From: UBA5078 sp051252515
Lineage (GTDB): Bacteria; Pseudomonadota; Gammaproteobacteria; Pseudomonadales; Pseudohongiellaceae
Direction of reading: 5' to 3'
Assembly (NCBI GenBank): GCA_051252515.1
Contig: JBPOFS010000006.1
Location: 1-64,000 of the forward strand
Length of the DNA stretch: 64,000 nucleotides
In this document: piece by piece, positions 1 through 8,052 of the stretch
Numbering within the stretch: the first letter of the stretch is position 1
How the letters are laid out: every line of letters begins with the position of its first letter
Notes under the pieces: generated by a model
Databases searched by the model: none
Told to the model about the DNA's origin: nothing
The model's input: only the letters and a program-made list of their open reading frames with translations
Translations under genes and position numbers: made by a program

Positions 1-31
1 CAAGCACCCACCTCTATTACTTAATCTCTAC

Positions 32-44
32 TTTTTAAAGAACT
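32..44 (-). promoter_or_regulatory. boxA-like antitermination site of an rRNA leader
   Basis: On the minus strand, about 35 bases after the -10 box, the sequence reads GTTCTTTAAAAA. This resembles the boxA element (TGCTCTTTAACA in E. coli) that loads the Nus antitermination complex in rRNA leaders. Its place just after an rrn-type promoter supports the reading, but the match is not exact. Confidence 0.5.
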
Positions 45-78
45 TTTTTCCTGAACCTTCGTGGTTAGGAGGAGGCGC

Positions 79-106
79 ATTATAGGGGTTTTCTAAAACC
101 TTGCAA
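79..106 (-). promoter_or_regulatory. rRNA-operon type promoter reading out of the window
   Basis: Read on the minus strand, a -35 TTGCAA (101-106) and a perfect -10 TATAAT (79-84) are separated by 16 bases. A GC-rich discriminator (GCGCC) follows the -10, as in stringently controlled rRNA promoters. The DNA upstream of the -35 (107-160) is rich in A and T, like an UP element. No protein gene lies between it and the left edge, so its product starts outside the window. Most likely this is an rrn promoter; a tRNA or ribosomal-protein promoter is the alternative. Confidence 0.7.
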
Positions 107-163
107 GCTCTTTTTTAGATTTGTTTACAAAACAACAAAAGACCTAAAAAATTCACAAAACAC

Positions 164-772
164 TCAATTGAAAGTTGACAAGTTGATATGTTTCGAAGCG
201 CTGCAAGCGTAAACCCTATATACCCGGTACGCCAATAACGGGAGGAGAATACTACCATAAATTACAGCTTCTGCAAGGTCTGTTCGCAATATCCACACTA
301 AATGTATCAATGCTAGAACATTGATCAGGTAAACAAGCTTATGTAGCTGTCTCCAGCGACGACCCAGCTTGCGCATCATTCTCTTAGTAGATGTGACACC
401 TAGCACCATTAACAATATAAAAGCGCTAAAGCCGACCGTGATATATGGTCTTTCTACTATGTCTTCGAATATCTCTGACCAACGTAGTTGTAGAAGGAAC
501 ACTAGATAAACAAGAAAGTGCAGCGAGGCATAGAACAAGGCAAACAAACCAAAGGTTCGTCTATAGGGAAAAACTTTTGGCCAACCCCCTATATTTCGAA
601 GAGGCGTGATCGCCAATGAGAGCAATAGGAAGCGAAATGTCCACTCACCTGTTTCCGCAGCGAGCGTGTCGGCAGGGTCCGGCCCCAAGGTATTAGTGAA
701 CACTCCCAACAAGAGAGCTGCCAAAGGCAGCAATCCCAATACAAATACAACCCACTTTACAGCTTTAGTCAT
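164..772 (-). CDS. msrQ: MsrQ, heme-binding membrane subunit of the methionine sulfoxide reductase system
   Basis: Inner-membrane b-type cytochrome (formerly YedZ) that passes electrons from the quinone pool to MsrP for repair of oxidised methionines in periplasmic proteins. The 202-residue protein has about six hydrophobic segments of the ferric-reductase-like family. Histidines at 85, 144 and 157 lie in or near membrane segments and are candidate heme ligands. It starts 30 bases after the msrP stop, so the two form an operon. Length is normal for the family. The family assignment rests on sequence pattern and the msrP neighbour. Confidence 0.93.
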   Translation of the reverse strand: MTKAVKWVVFVLGLLPLAALLLGVFTNTLGPDPADTLAAETGEWTFRFLLLSLAITPLRNIGGWPKVFPYRRTFGLFALFYASLHFLVYLVFLLQLRWSEIFEDIVERPYITVGFSAFILLMVLGVTSTKRMMRKLGRRWRQLHKLVYLINVLALIHLVWILRTDLAEAVIYGSILLPLLAYRVYRVYACSASKHINLSTFN

Positions 773-802
773 CCCAAATTACCTATCAAAGCTCCACTCA
801 AC

Positions 803-1849
803 TCAGTAGTACTTCGATAAATCCATCCCCTTATATAGTTCCGCCACTTGCTCGGCATAACCATTAAAAGGACGCGTATCAATTCGAGAGCTGTTAAATA
901 GTGTTTGCGGCAGAGGCGTCTCCATATCTTGACGCCATCTTGGATGATGAACCTCAGGGTTCACATTGGCATAGAATCCATACTCATTCGCAGCCAACAT
1001 ATTCCAACTTGTTTCAGGCTCGGTTTCTGTAAAACGAATCTTGACGATGGACTTAATACTCTTAAAGCCATACTTCCAGGGCACTATTAAGCGTAAAGGT
1101 GCGCCGTTTTGAGGAGGTAGATAATTACCATAGAGACCAGTCGCTAACAAAGTAAGCGGATTCATGGCCTCATCCATTCTAAGCCCTTCTCTATATGGCC
1201 AAGAAATCGTCGTGAAGCGTGAGCGCTGTCCAGACATGCTATCCGGATCAAAGAGAGTGAAAAATTGCACATACTTGGCTTTCGAGGTCGGTTCAAAGCG
1301 TTTAATCAGATCCGCCAAGGAAAACCCCACCCATGGGATAACCATAGACCAGCGCTCTACGCAGCGTAATCGATAGATACGCTCCTCCATCGCATGGGGC
1401 TTCAGGATATCTTCGAGCGTATACACGCCAGGCTTTCCGACTTCGCCCTCAATAGTGACAGACCAAGGGTCAGCCTTGAACTCCTTAGAGTTTGCCTCCG
1501 GGTCGCCCTTATTGGTTCCGAACTCATAAAAGTTATTATAGGAGGTCACATCTCGATAAGGCGTTAACGCTTCGTTTGTATAAAACCCACCGCTTCTTTG
1601 GGCTGGACTAATCGATGCAAATTTCTCTTCCCACCAATCTGCTGGAGCCGAGCGCACCATATTGCTTGGAGCACGAGCTCGCAACGCGTCACCATCGGCC
1701 GCACTTGCTAAGCTACCAAATCCACCAGTGGCCAATCCAAACGCAGCCCCTAGACTACCAGTAAGGAAGCGACGACGATCTTTATATACCGACTCCGGAG
1801 TAATCTCGGACGATAAAACATCAGACTTAGATTTTGATTTGATCAACAT
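803..1849 (-). CDS. msrP: MsrP, periplasmic molybdenum methionine sulfoxide reductase catalytic subunit
   Basis: Molybdopterin enzyme (formerly YedY) that reduces methionine sulfoxide in periplasmic proteins with electrons from MsrQ. I chose the start at 1849 because TGAGGAG lies just upstream of it; this gives 348 residues. The N-terminus carries a twin-arginine signal (DRRRFL, 24-29) followed by an alanine- and glycine-rich hydrophobic stretch, so it is exported folded by Tat. Cys163 in LRCVERW matches the family's molybdenum-ligating cysteine. An upstream in-frame start at 1903 would add 18 residues but has a worse ribosome site. It lies between pssA and msrQ on the same strand. Confidence 0.94.
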   Translation of the reverse strand: MLIKSKSKSDVLSSEITPESVYKDRRRFLTGSLGAAFGLATGGFGSLASAADGDALRARAPSNMVRSAPADWWEEKFASISPAQRSGGFYTNEALTPYRDVTSYNNFYEFGTNKGDPEANSKEFKADPWSVTIEGEVGKPGVYTLEDILKPHAMEERIYRLRCVERWSMVIPWVGFSLADLIKRFEPTSKAKYVQFFTLFDPDSMSGQRSRFTTISWPYREGLRMDEAMNPLTLLATGLYGNYLPPQNGAPLRLIVPWKYGFKSIKSIVKIRFTETEPETSWNMLAANEYGFYANVNPEVHHPRWRQDMETPLPQTLFNSSRIDTRPFNGYAEQVAELYKGMDLSKYY

Positions 1850-1914
1850 GGAGCGCTCCTCACTCAAATTGGTTTGAGAACTTCGCTTAAATCCCGATCT
1901 CAATCACTCAGCGC

Positions 1915-1931
1915 GTGAGCGAAACGCTCAC
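1915..1931 (-). promoter_or_regulatory. Perfect hairpin between pssA and msrP
   Basis: GTGAGCG and CGCTCAC form a perfect 7-base-pair stem with a three-base loop. It lies 73 bases after the pssA stop and 65 bases before the msrP start. No run of T follows it on the minus strand, so it is not a standard terminator. It may be a leader structure of msrP or an RNA-stabilising stem. Confidence 0.4.
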
Positions 1932-2004
1932 CTTATAAGAATTTGACGCCTTTACGCGCTCCACGTTACACCTTTGGCAAAAAGAGTTGCCCCCTTACTA
2001 AAGA

Positions 2005-2844
2005 TTACGCAGAAGGTTCTTTCATGGATTTGCGTGGCTTGCTCTTTAGTCGCTTATAAATCCAAATGACTGGCCCCATCATCGCATACACCAAACACAT
2101 GGACAGCAATACCTCATGCGGCCTTTGCGCAATCACGACCAAGAGCACTACCGCCATCAGAAATACGACATAGGGAACAGTCCCTCTAAAGTGTATTTCT
2201 TTAAAGCTGTAATACCGATAATTAGAAATCATCAAAATACCCGTAAATGCAGTCAGTACAGCCACACCAAAGGCTATAAGGGGTGTTATTTCGACGTCAT
2301 ACTTGAACCCAGCCCACGCCACGAATGTCACCAAACCTGCAGCAACAGGGCTTTGCAAGCCAACAAAAAAGCTCTTATCCACTGTCCCTAGCTGAACATT
2401 GAAGCGCGCTAGGCGAAGTGCCGCGCAAGAAATATAAATAAAACTTGCAGCCCAGCCTGCTTGCCCCAGAGATGACAATGCCCAACTAAAAATTATTAAA
2501 GCCGGCGCGACACCGAATGAGACCATGTCGGACAAACTATCAAATTGAGCACCAAAAGCACTTTGGGTATTGGTAAGACGAGCAACTCGACCATCTAACC
2601 CATCCAAGACGGCCGCAATGAGTATGGCCCAGCCAGCTTCATTAAAATTGCCACTCATGCCCGCAATAATCGCGTAGAAGCCCGCAAACAGAGCTCCTAA
2701 GGTCAATAAATTGGGGAGCAAATAGATCCCTCTGCGGCGCACCTTCTTTCCATCTTCAGAGACAAGCTCTTCGTGCTCATCTATTGGAAATACACTACCG
2801 TCCTCGTCTTGCTCTTGATCGTTGTCGTTTTCAATATTCATCAA
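2005..2844 (-). CDS. pssA: CDP-diacylglycerol-serine O-phosphatidyltransferase
   Basis: Integral membrane enzyme that joins CDP-diacylglycerol and L-serine to make phosphatidylserine, the precursor of phosphatidylethanolamine. The CDP-alcohol phosphotransferase signature is complete: D84-G85, A88-R89, G98, D102 and D106 have the family spacing. About seven or eight hydrophobic segments follow an acidic, cytosolic first 35 residues. At 279 residues it is the membrane-type (type II) PssA found in Pseudomonas and Gram-positives, not the peripheral E. coli enzyme. In Pseudomonas the gene sits next to ilvC, as it nearly does here. Confidence 0.93.
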   Translation of the reverse strand: MMNIENDNDQEQDEDGSVFPIDEHEELVSEDGKKVRRRGIYLLPNLLTLGALFAGFYAIIAGMSGNFNEAGWAILIAAVLDGLDGRVARLTNTQSAFGAQFDSLSDMVSFGVAPALIIFSWALSSLGQAGWAASFIYISCAALRLARFNVQLGTVDKSFFVGLQSPVAAGLVTFVAWAGFKYDVEITPLIAFGVAVLTAFTGILMISNYRYYSFKEIHFRGTVPYVVFLMAVVLLVVIAQRPHEVLLSMCLVYAMMGPVIWIYKRLKSKPRKSMKEPSA

Positions 2845-2916
2845 ACAAAGTTACCTTCAAATTCATAGGATACAAGGCGGTCAGTTTCCCGCGAATTATA
2901 CACAGACTCAGGGTTA

Positions 2917-3864
2917 TTAGCTTCGCGCAGCGATTGAGTCCGAGGCTATATGCTCTTGGGATAAATCCCAAAAAGCCTTAATTAAGGGGTTGTTGAGCTT
3001 TCGGCGCAACACACATAGGCCAATCGTAAATGGCTCTAGCTGAGTTTGCACGTTAAGAACTTCGATTTTTGCGCGCATGGGGCTATTTTCAACGACCAAC
3101 TGAGGAACTACCCCCACACCAAACCCTAGGCTTACCATACTCACTATCGCTTCATTCCCTCCAACTTGAGCATAAATATTGGGTCTTATCCCTTGCTCAT
3201 GAAACCATCGGTCAACCCTTTCCCGCGCGATGCCTGCTTCGGATAAGATCATGGGAATATTCTCCCAAGGTAAAGCAATGCCATCTTTAGCGCACTTATC
3301 TAAGGTCGATCTCAATGGAGAGGATGATTTCGGCGCTATAAAAATAAGCGGAGAATTACGTATTGCCCTAAACGTTAACTTTTCAGGCACCCTGTTCGGC
3401 CTAGCCGCTATGCCAATATCCTCCTGCTCATCCAAGATTCGCTGGATGGCCAATGAGGTATCGCCTGTATGCAACTGTATCTCAACCGCAGGAAAACGCG
3501 ATCTATATTGATCCAATAACTCATGCAAGAAGCTATAACTTGCGGTTACAGAGCAAAATATACTGAGCCTACCGCTGAGCACCTCGAGCTGTTGATGCAA
3601 ATCTTTCTGTAATTGCCCCCACCTTTGTAAGGACTCTGCCGCATATTCACGAAAACGCTCACCAGAGCTCGTGAGCCTAACTGTTCGACTGTCTCGCTCA
3701 AACAAGGTCGCACCAAGCTCATGTTCCAGTTTCTGAATCACCCGAGTGAGACTGGAAGGACTTAAGTGATGTTCTCTACTAGTATTCCCAAAGTGCAAAC
3801 TTCTACACAAGTGCAGAAACAACTGTAACTCACGTATTTCCAAAATTCGTACCCACGCCTTCAT
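2917..3864 (-). CDS. ilvY: LysR-family regulator IlvY, activator of ilvC
   Basis: The N-terminal winged helix-turn-helix reads closely like E. coli IlvY (FLHL, HFG, SxSxLxRxIQxLE), and the rest is a LysR effector domain. IlvY activates the divergent ilvC when its inducers, the substrates acetolactate or acetohydroxybutyrate, build up. The gene is divergent from ilvC with about 150 bases between them, the enterobacterial arrangement. The start is uncertain: ATG 3864 gives 315 residues, ATGs at 3891 and 3909 lie upstream, and a TTG at 3846 would align best with E. coli IlvY. The C-terminus is a little longer than usual. Confidence 0.88.
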   Translation of the reverse strand: MKAWVRILEIRELQLFLHLCRSLHFGNTSREHHLSPSSLTRVIQKLEHELGATLFERDSRTVRLTSSGERFREYAAESLQRWGQLQKDLHQQLEVLSGRLSIFCSVTASYSFLHELLDQYRSRFPAVEIQLHTGDTSLAIQRILDEQEDIGIAARPNRVPEKLTFRAIRNSPLIFIAPKSSSPLRSTLDKCAKDGIALPWENIPMILSEAGIARERVDRWFHEQGIRPNIYAQVGGNEAIVSMVSLGFGVGVVPQLVVENSPMRAKIEVLNVQTQLEPFTIGLCVLRRKLNNPLIKAFWDLSQEHIASDSIAARS

Positions 3865-4010
3865 TTCACAATATGAAATGTATTGTTGCATATATAGCGT
3901 TTTACGCAACCAAGCAATTCGCCTATGATGCGCAGCTAAGAAATTTCTGAAATTACGACATTAATATCAGCAATTGCACCGCTTCAATTAATTCCTACTG
4001 GAGAACAACT
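3865..4010. promoter_or_regulatory. ilvY-ilvC divergent control region with overlapping palindromes
   Basis: This region separates the two divergent genes. It holds a spaced inverted repeat GTTGC...GCAAC (from about 3885), a 10-base palindrome AGAAATTTCT (3939-3948) overlapped by ATTTC-T-GAAAT (3943-3953), and an 8-base palindrome GCAATTGC (3970-3977). Such dyads are the usual binding sites of LysR-type regulators, and E. coli IlvY binds tandem operators here. Which dyad is the real operator cannot be told from sequence. A GGAG ribosome site precedes the ilvC ATG. Confidence 0.55.
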
Positions 4011-5480
4011 ATGAATTACTTCAATACCCTGCCGCTAAGGCTTCAATTAGAGCAACTCGGCAAGTGTCGATTCATGGACAAAGCTGAGTTTGCCGACGGT
4101 GTAAACAAGCTCATCGGTAAGAAAATTGTCATTGTAGGATGTGGCGCACAAGGCCTAAACCAAGGCTTGAACATGCGCGATAGTGGCCTAGATATTTCTT
4201 ACACATTGCGTGAAGCGGCTATTACTGAGAAGCGTCAGTCTTGGAAAAACGCCACAGAAAATGGTTTCCATGTCGACACGTATGAAGCTTTGATTCCACA
4301 AGCCGATCTCGTGCTTAACTTAACTCCGGACAAGCAACACACTCCAGTAGTGACAGCAATCATGCCCTTAATGAAAAAAGGCGCGTGCTTGGCGTACTCC
4401 CATGGCTTCAACATTGTTGAAGAAGGCATGCAAATTCGTCCTGACCTGACAGTCGTCATGGTTGCTCCTAAGTGCCCAGGCACTGAAGTTCGAGAAGAGT
4501 ATAAGCGCGGCTTCGGTGTACCAACCCTTATCGCCGTTCATGCTGAAAATGATCCAAATGGCGATGGACTAGAAATCGCAAAAGCCTACGCAGCAGGAAC
4601 AGGCGGTCATCGTGCCGGAGTTCTACAGTCCTCTTTCATCGCCGAAGTAAAATCAGATTTAATGGGCGAGCAAACGATTCTCTGCGGCATGCTTCAAGCT
4701 GGCACAATTGTTAGCTTTGAAAAAATGGTTGCCAAAGGCATCGACCCAGCATACGCCTCTAAATTAATGCAACATGGCTGGGAAGTAGTTTCAGAAGGCC
4801 TGAAGCATGGCGGCATCACGAACATGATGGATCGCCTTTCTAACCCAGCTAAAATTGTTGCGAACTCCCTAGCTGCCGAGTTAAAAGAAATCCTTGCACC
4901 TCTATATCAAAAGCACATGGATGACATCATCACTGGCGCGTTCTCTAGCGGCATGATGGAAGATTGGGCCAACGACGACGTCAAACTACTCACATGGCGT
5001 GCAGCAACTGCGGAAACGGAGTTTGAGAAATCAACTGCAGGCACAATGGAAATTAGTGAGCAGGAATACTATGACCACGGCATTCTAATGGCAGCGATGC
5101 TTAAAGCCGGTGTTGAACTTGCGTTTGAAACGATGACAGCAAGCGGTGTAATTGAAGAGTCTGCTTACTATGAGTCATTACACGAAACGCCATTGATCGC
5201 CAACCTAATCGGGCGTAAGAAGTTGTACGAAATGAACAAAGTCATTTCTGACACGGCTGAGTATGGTTGCTACCTTTTCTCCCACGCAGCGGTCCCAATG
5301 CTGAAAGACTTTATGGAAAAGATCGATACGGATGTTATCGGAAAAGGCTTAACACTTGTCGACAACCATGTTGATAATGCCGAGCTGATTGCTGTAAACC
5401 AAAGCATTCGCAATCACCCAATTGAAGTGGTTGGTAAGAAACTTCGCTCTTACATGACTGACATGAAGAAAATCGTTTAA
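4011..5480 (+). CDS. ilvC: Ketol-acid reductoisomerase, class II (long form)
   Basis: NADPH- and magnesium-dependent enzyme that isomerises and reduces acetolactate or acetohydroxybutyrate in valine, leucine and isoleucine synthesis. At 489 residues it is the long class II form of E. coli type, with a duplicated C-terminal knotted domain. The N-terminus (NYFNTL...LGKCRFM) nearly matches E. coli IlvC. GCGAQG at 43-48 is the Rossmann nucleotide site; His131, Asp216 and Glu220 match the E. coli catalytic residues 132, 217 and 221. It is divergent from ilvY and convergent with ilvN, sharing a terminator with it. Pseudomonas has the short class I enzyme at the matching place. Confidence 0.97.
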   Translation: MNYFNTLPLRLQLEQLGKCRFMDKAEFADGVNKLIGKKIVIVGCGAQGLNQGLNMRDSGLDISYTLREAAITEKRQSWKNATENGFHVDTYEALIPQADLVLNLTPDKQHTPVVTAIMPLMKKGACLAYSHGFNIVEEGMQIRPDLTVVMVAPKCPGTEVREEYKRGFGVPTLIAVHAENDPNGDGLEIAKAYAAGTGGHRAGVLQSSFIAEVKSDLMGEQTILCGMLQAGTIVSFEKMVAKGIDPAYASKLMQHGWEVVSEGLKHGGITNMMDRLSNPAKIVANSLAAELKEILAPLYQKHMDDIITGAFSSGMMEDWANDDVKLLTWRAATAETEFEKSTAGTMEISEQEYYDHGILMAAMLKAGVELAFETMTASGVIEESAYYESLHETPLIANLIGRKKLYEMNKVISDTAEYGCYLFSHAAVPMLKDFMEKIDTDVIGKGLTLVDNHVDNAELIAVNQSIRNHPIEVVGKKLRSYMTDMKKIV

Positions 5481-5503
5481 TCGATTTACTAATATGGAAG
5501 CAT

Positions 5504-5531
5504 AAAAAAAGGGCCTAACGGCCCTTTTTTT
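5504..5531. terminator. Bidirectional rho-independent terminator between ilvC and ilvN
   Basis: Seven A, GGGCC, loop TAAC, GGCCC and seven T form a 12-base-pair stem that is followed by a T run on either strand. It lies 23 bases after the ilvC stop and 20 bases after the ilvN stop, so it can end both convergent transcripts. Confidence 0.93.
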
Positions 5532-5551
5532 ATATCAAGAAAATACTAAGC

Positions 5552-6043
5552 TCAGACGCTTAACACTTTCTCACCTCGAGAGATTCCTGTCACACCAGTA
5601 CGAGCAACCTCAAGAATAGTCACCCCACCAATGGCAGCCAAAAAGGCATCAAGTTTTGCCGAAGTGCCAATCAACTGAATGCTATAAATAGTGCTCGTAA
5701 CGTCAACAATCTGCCCTCTGAAAATATCCGCAGTCCGTTTGATTTCATCGCGCTGAGCACCTGTTGCCTTTACTTTAATCAACATAAGCTCACGCTCAAT
5801 ATGCGCGCCTTCCGTTAGATCAACCAACTTCACGACATCGATCAATTTATTAAGATGCTTCGTGATCTGCTCAATCTTACGATCATCCCCTGCCGTCGTA
5901 ATAGTAAGGCGAGACAATGTATTGTCATCAGTAGGCGCAACAGTTAATGACTCAATATTGTAATTACGCTGCGAAAACAAACCCACTACGCGAGACAATG
6001 CTCCAGGCTCATTTTCGAGCAATATAGAAATAATATGTCGCAT
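5552..6043 (-). CDS. ilvN: Acetolactate synthase small (regulatory) subunit
   Basis: Regulatory subunit that activates the large subunit and gives feedback inhibition by valine. The 163-residue protein begins with an ACT domain (ISILLENEPGALSRVVGLF, residues 4-22) and has the C-terminal domain of the IlvH/IlvN family. One base separates its start from the stop of the large subunit gene, so the two are almost certainly translationally coupled. Its length equals E. coli IlvH (163), so ilvH is an equally good name. Confidence 0.95.
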   Translation of the reverse strand: MRHIISILLENEPGALSRVVGLFSQRNYNIESLTVAPTDDNTLSRLTITTAGDDRKIEQITKHLNKLIDVVKLVDLTEGAHIERELMLIKVKATGAQRDEIKRTADIFRGQIVDVTSTIYSIQLIGTSAKLDAFLAAIGGVTILEVARTGVTGISRGEKVLSV

Positions 6044-6044
6044 A

Positions 6045-7769
6045 TTAAGTTCTCTCCGTCTTACTTAGAATCATATCCTTCATCGAGCCACCTTTGATCG
6101 CCATCGGGTAAACATGCTCCATTGGGTCTACTAGAACATCGATAAACACTAGACGATCTTTAAGCGCAAATGCCTCTGTCATTTTCTCTTTGAGTTCTGA
6201 CAATTTCTCAATGCGTACACCAACATGACCATAAGCTTCAGCGACTTTCACAAAATCAGGCAATGATTCCGAGTAAGTGCTGTGAGAGTAACGCCCTCCG
6301 TACTGCATATCTTGCCACTGCTTCACCATGCCGAGGGCTTCGTTATTCAAACAAACAATTTTCACCGGCAAGTTGTATTGCAAACAAGTCGCTAGCTCTT
6401 GAATGTTCATCTGGAAGCTACCCTCACCCGTGACACAAACAGACACTGCATCAGGAAACGCCAACTGGACACCCATCGCGGCGGGGAAACCAAAGCCCAT
6501 AGTCCCTAGACCACCTGAGTTGATCCAACGTCGCGGCTTATCAAAGTGATAGTATTGCGCCGCAAACATTTGATGCTGACCAACATCGGATGAAACATAA
6601 GCATCGCCGTTAGTGATTTCATACAAACACTGAATGACTTGTTGTGGCTTAATGACATCATTCTCTGCAGGTGTCACTTTCAGGCTGTCTTTCTCTCTCC
6701 AACCTTCAATTTGTTTCCACCATAAATCGAGTGCTTTGCGATCTACCTTTGTTTCCGAATGTTTAATAATCTCAAGCATTTCCTCAAGAACACTCGTAAC
6801 GGAACCAACGATTGGCACATCCGCGGCGACTGTCTTAGAGATAGAGGCCGGATCTATATCAACATGTAATATCTTGGCCCCAGGACAGAACTTGGAAATC
6901 GTGTTGGTCACTCGATCGTCAAATCGAACCCCTATCCCAATTACCACGTCACTGAAATGCATCGCCATATTGGCTTCATAAGTGCCATGCATACCCAGCA
7001 TGCCTAAGAACTGTTCATCGGTCGCAGGATAAGCCCCTAACCCCATGAGGGTATTAGTGACTGGATATCCCAAGCCTCTCGCTAGCTCGGTTAGCAATGC
7101 GCTACCTTCACCCTGCACGACACCGCCACCGGTGTAGAGAATCGGACGTTTCGCGGCGAGCAGAATTTCAACGGCCTTTTTAATTTGCCCCGTATGCCCT
7201 TTCGAAGGCACAGAGTAAGAGCGAAGCTTTACAGACTCAGGATATGAATATTCAAATTTTTTCGAAGGGTCCGTGATGTCCTTAGGTATATCAATTACCA
7301 CAGGACCAGGTCGCCCTGTCGTAGCGATATAAAATGCTTTCTTAACAATTTCTGGGATATCGGCAGGATCTTGCACCATAAAGCTGTGCTTAACGATCGG
7401 GCGAGAAATACCCACCATATCGGTTTCTTGGAATCCATCGGAACCAATTAAGGAGCTATCAACTTGTCCGGATATCACGATCATAGGGATCGAATCCATG
7501 AACGCTGTAGCAATTCCCGTTACCGCATTCGTAGCACCTGGTCCTGATGTGACCAACACCACGCCGGGCCGGCCCGTGGCACGAGCATAACCATCTGCAG
7601 CATGAGTCGCTGCTTGCTCATGACGAACCAATATATGTTCAACTTTATCTTGCCTGAAAATAGCATCGTAAATATGAAGTACCGCACCACCTGGGTAGCC
7701 GTAAATCATTTCAACGCCTTCGTCGTGCAATGCTCGAAGGAGCATGTCACCGCCTGATAATAATTCCAC
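6045..7769 (-). CDS. ilvB: Acetolactate synthase large (catalytic) subunit
   Basis: Thiamine-diphosphate and FAD enzyme that condenses two pyruvates, or pyruvate and 2-oxobutyrate, in the first common step of branched-chain amino acid synthesis. Glu51 in LVRHEQ is the conserved cofactor-activating glutamate, and the GEGSFQMN...NN segment near residue 440 is the thiamine-diphosphate motif. The 574-residue length and N-terminus (MELLSGGDML) resemble E. coli IlvI. The start codon is GTG at 7769, with AGAGG nine bases upstream. It leads the two-gene operon with ilvN. The family is certain; the choice between ilvB, ilvI and ilvG names is conventional. Confidence 0.96.
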   Translation of the reverse strand: MELLSGGDMLLRALHDEGVEMIYGYPGGAVLHIYDAIFRQDKVEHILVRHEQAATHAADGYARATGRPGVVLVTSGPGATNAVTGIATAFMDSIPMIVISGQVDSSLIGSDGFQETDMVGISRPIVKHSFMVQDPADIPEIVKKAFYIATTGRPGPVVIDIPKDITDPSKKFEYSYPESVKLRSYSVPSKGHTGQIKKAVEILLAAKRPILYTGGGVVQGEGSALLTELARGLGYPVTNTLMGLGAYPATDEQFLGMLGMHGTYEANMAMHFSDVVIGIGVRFDDRVTNTISKFCPGAKILHVDIDPASISKTVAADVPIVGSVTSVLEEMLEIIKHSETKVDRKALDLWWKQIEGWREKDSLKVTPAENDVIKPQQVIQCLYEITNGDAYVSSDVGQHQMFAAQYYHFDKPRRWINSGGLGTMGFGFPAAMGVQLAFPDAVSVCVTGEGSFQMNIQELATCLQYNLPVKIVCLNNEALGMVKQWQDMQYGGRYSHSTYSESLPDFVKVAEAYGHVGVRIEKLSELKEKMTEAFALKDRLVFIDVLVDPMEHVYPMAIKGGSMKDMILSKTERT

Positions 7770-7805
7770 TTTCTTAGACCTCTGTACTATTTATCCGGAT
7801 ACTAC

Positions 7806-7843
7806 GAGCACCGACTTCGTATAGGAATACGAACGGTCTGCTC
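7806..7843 (-). promoter_or_regulatory. Strong hairpin in the ilvB 5' leader
   Basis: GAGC/GCTC, ACC/GGT and TTCGTAT/ATACGAA pair to form a 38-base hairpin with a TCCT tip, between the ilvB -10 box and the GTG start. A 10-base palindrome (TATCCGGATA) follows it towards the gene. I see no leader peptide rich in branched-chain residues and no U run, so a classical attenuator is unlikely. It may be a stabilising or protein-binding leader structure. Confidence 0.5.
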
Positions 7844-7854
7844 AAAGCATACCA

Positions 7855-7860
7855 ATTATA
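7855..7860 (-). promoter_or_regulatory. Probable -10 box of the ilvBN promoter
   Basis: A perfect TATAAT on the minus strand lies about 85 bases before the ilvB GTG. No good -35 sits 16-18 bases upstream; a TTGACA lies 22 bases away, which is too far. An activator-dependent promoter is therefore possible. The transcript would start near 7848 and include the 7806-7843 hairpin. Confidence 0.5.
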
Positions 7861-7883
7861 GTGTTTTAAATGATTCAGGGAGT

Positions 7884-7925
7884 GTCAAAGTTGACCGGAG
7901 CTATCGCCCATCGGTCACACTTGAC
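7884..7925. repeat. Imperfect inverted repeat upstream of ilvB
   Basis: GTCAAAGTTGACCG (7884-7897) and CGGTCACACTTGAC (7912-7925) are imperfect inverted copies with a 14-base spacer. A third related sequence, TTTGACAC, lies near 7976-7983. They sit just upstream of the ilvB -10 box, so they could be regulator-binding sites such as Lrp or LysR targets. The regulator cannot be named from sequence. Confidence 0.4.
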
Positions 7926-8052
7926 TCTTGTCAGCCCTTCACGCGGTAACGTATAGGAGCCTAAGGTGGACGTGTTTGACACCTAAGTTATTCACGGCAC
8001 TCGATATTTTTGTCGAATCGCCTCTAAACAAGACCGGATGAGGTGGTGGTCT

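Noticed and set aside
7770..7855. An ilv attenuator with leader peptide
   Set aside because: No small frame rich in Val, Leu and Ile with a ribosome site is present, and the hairpin has no T run.
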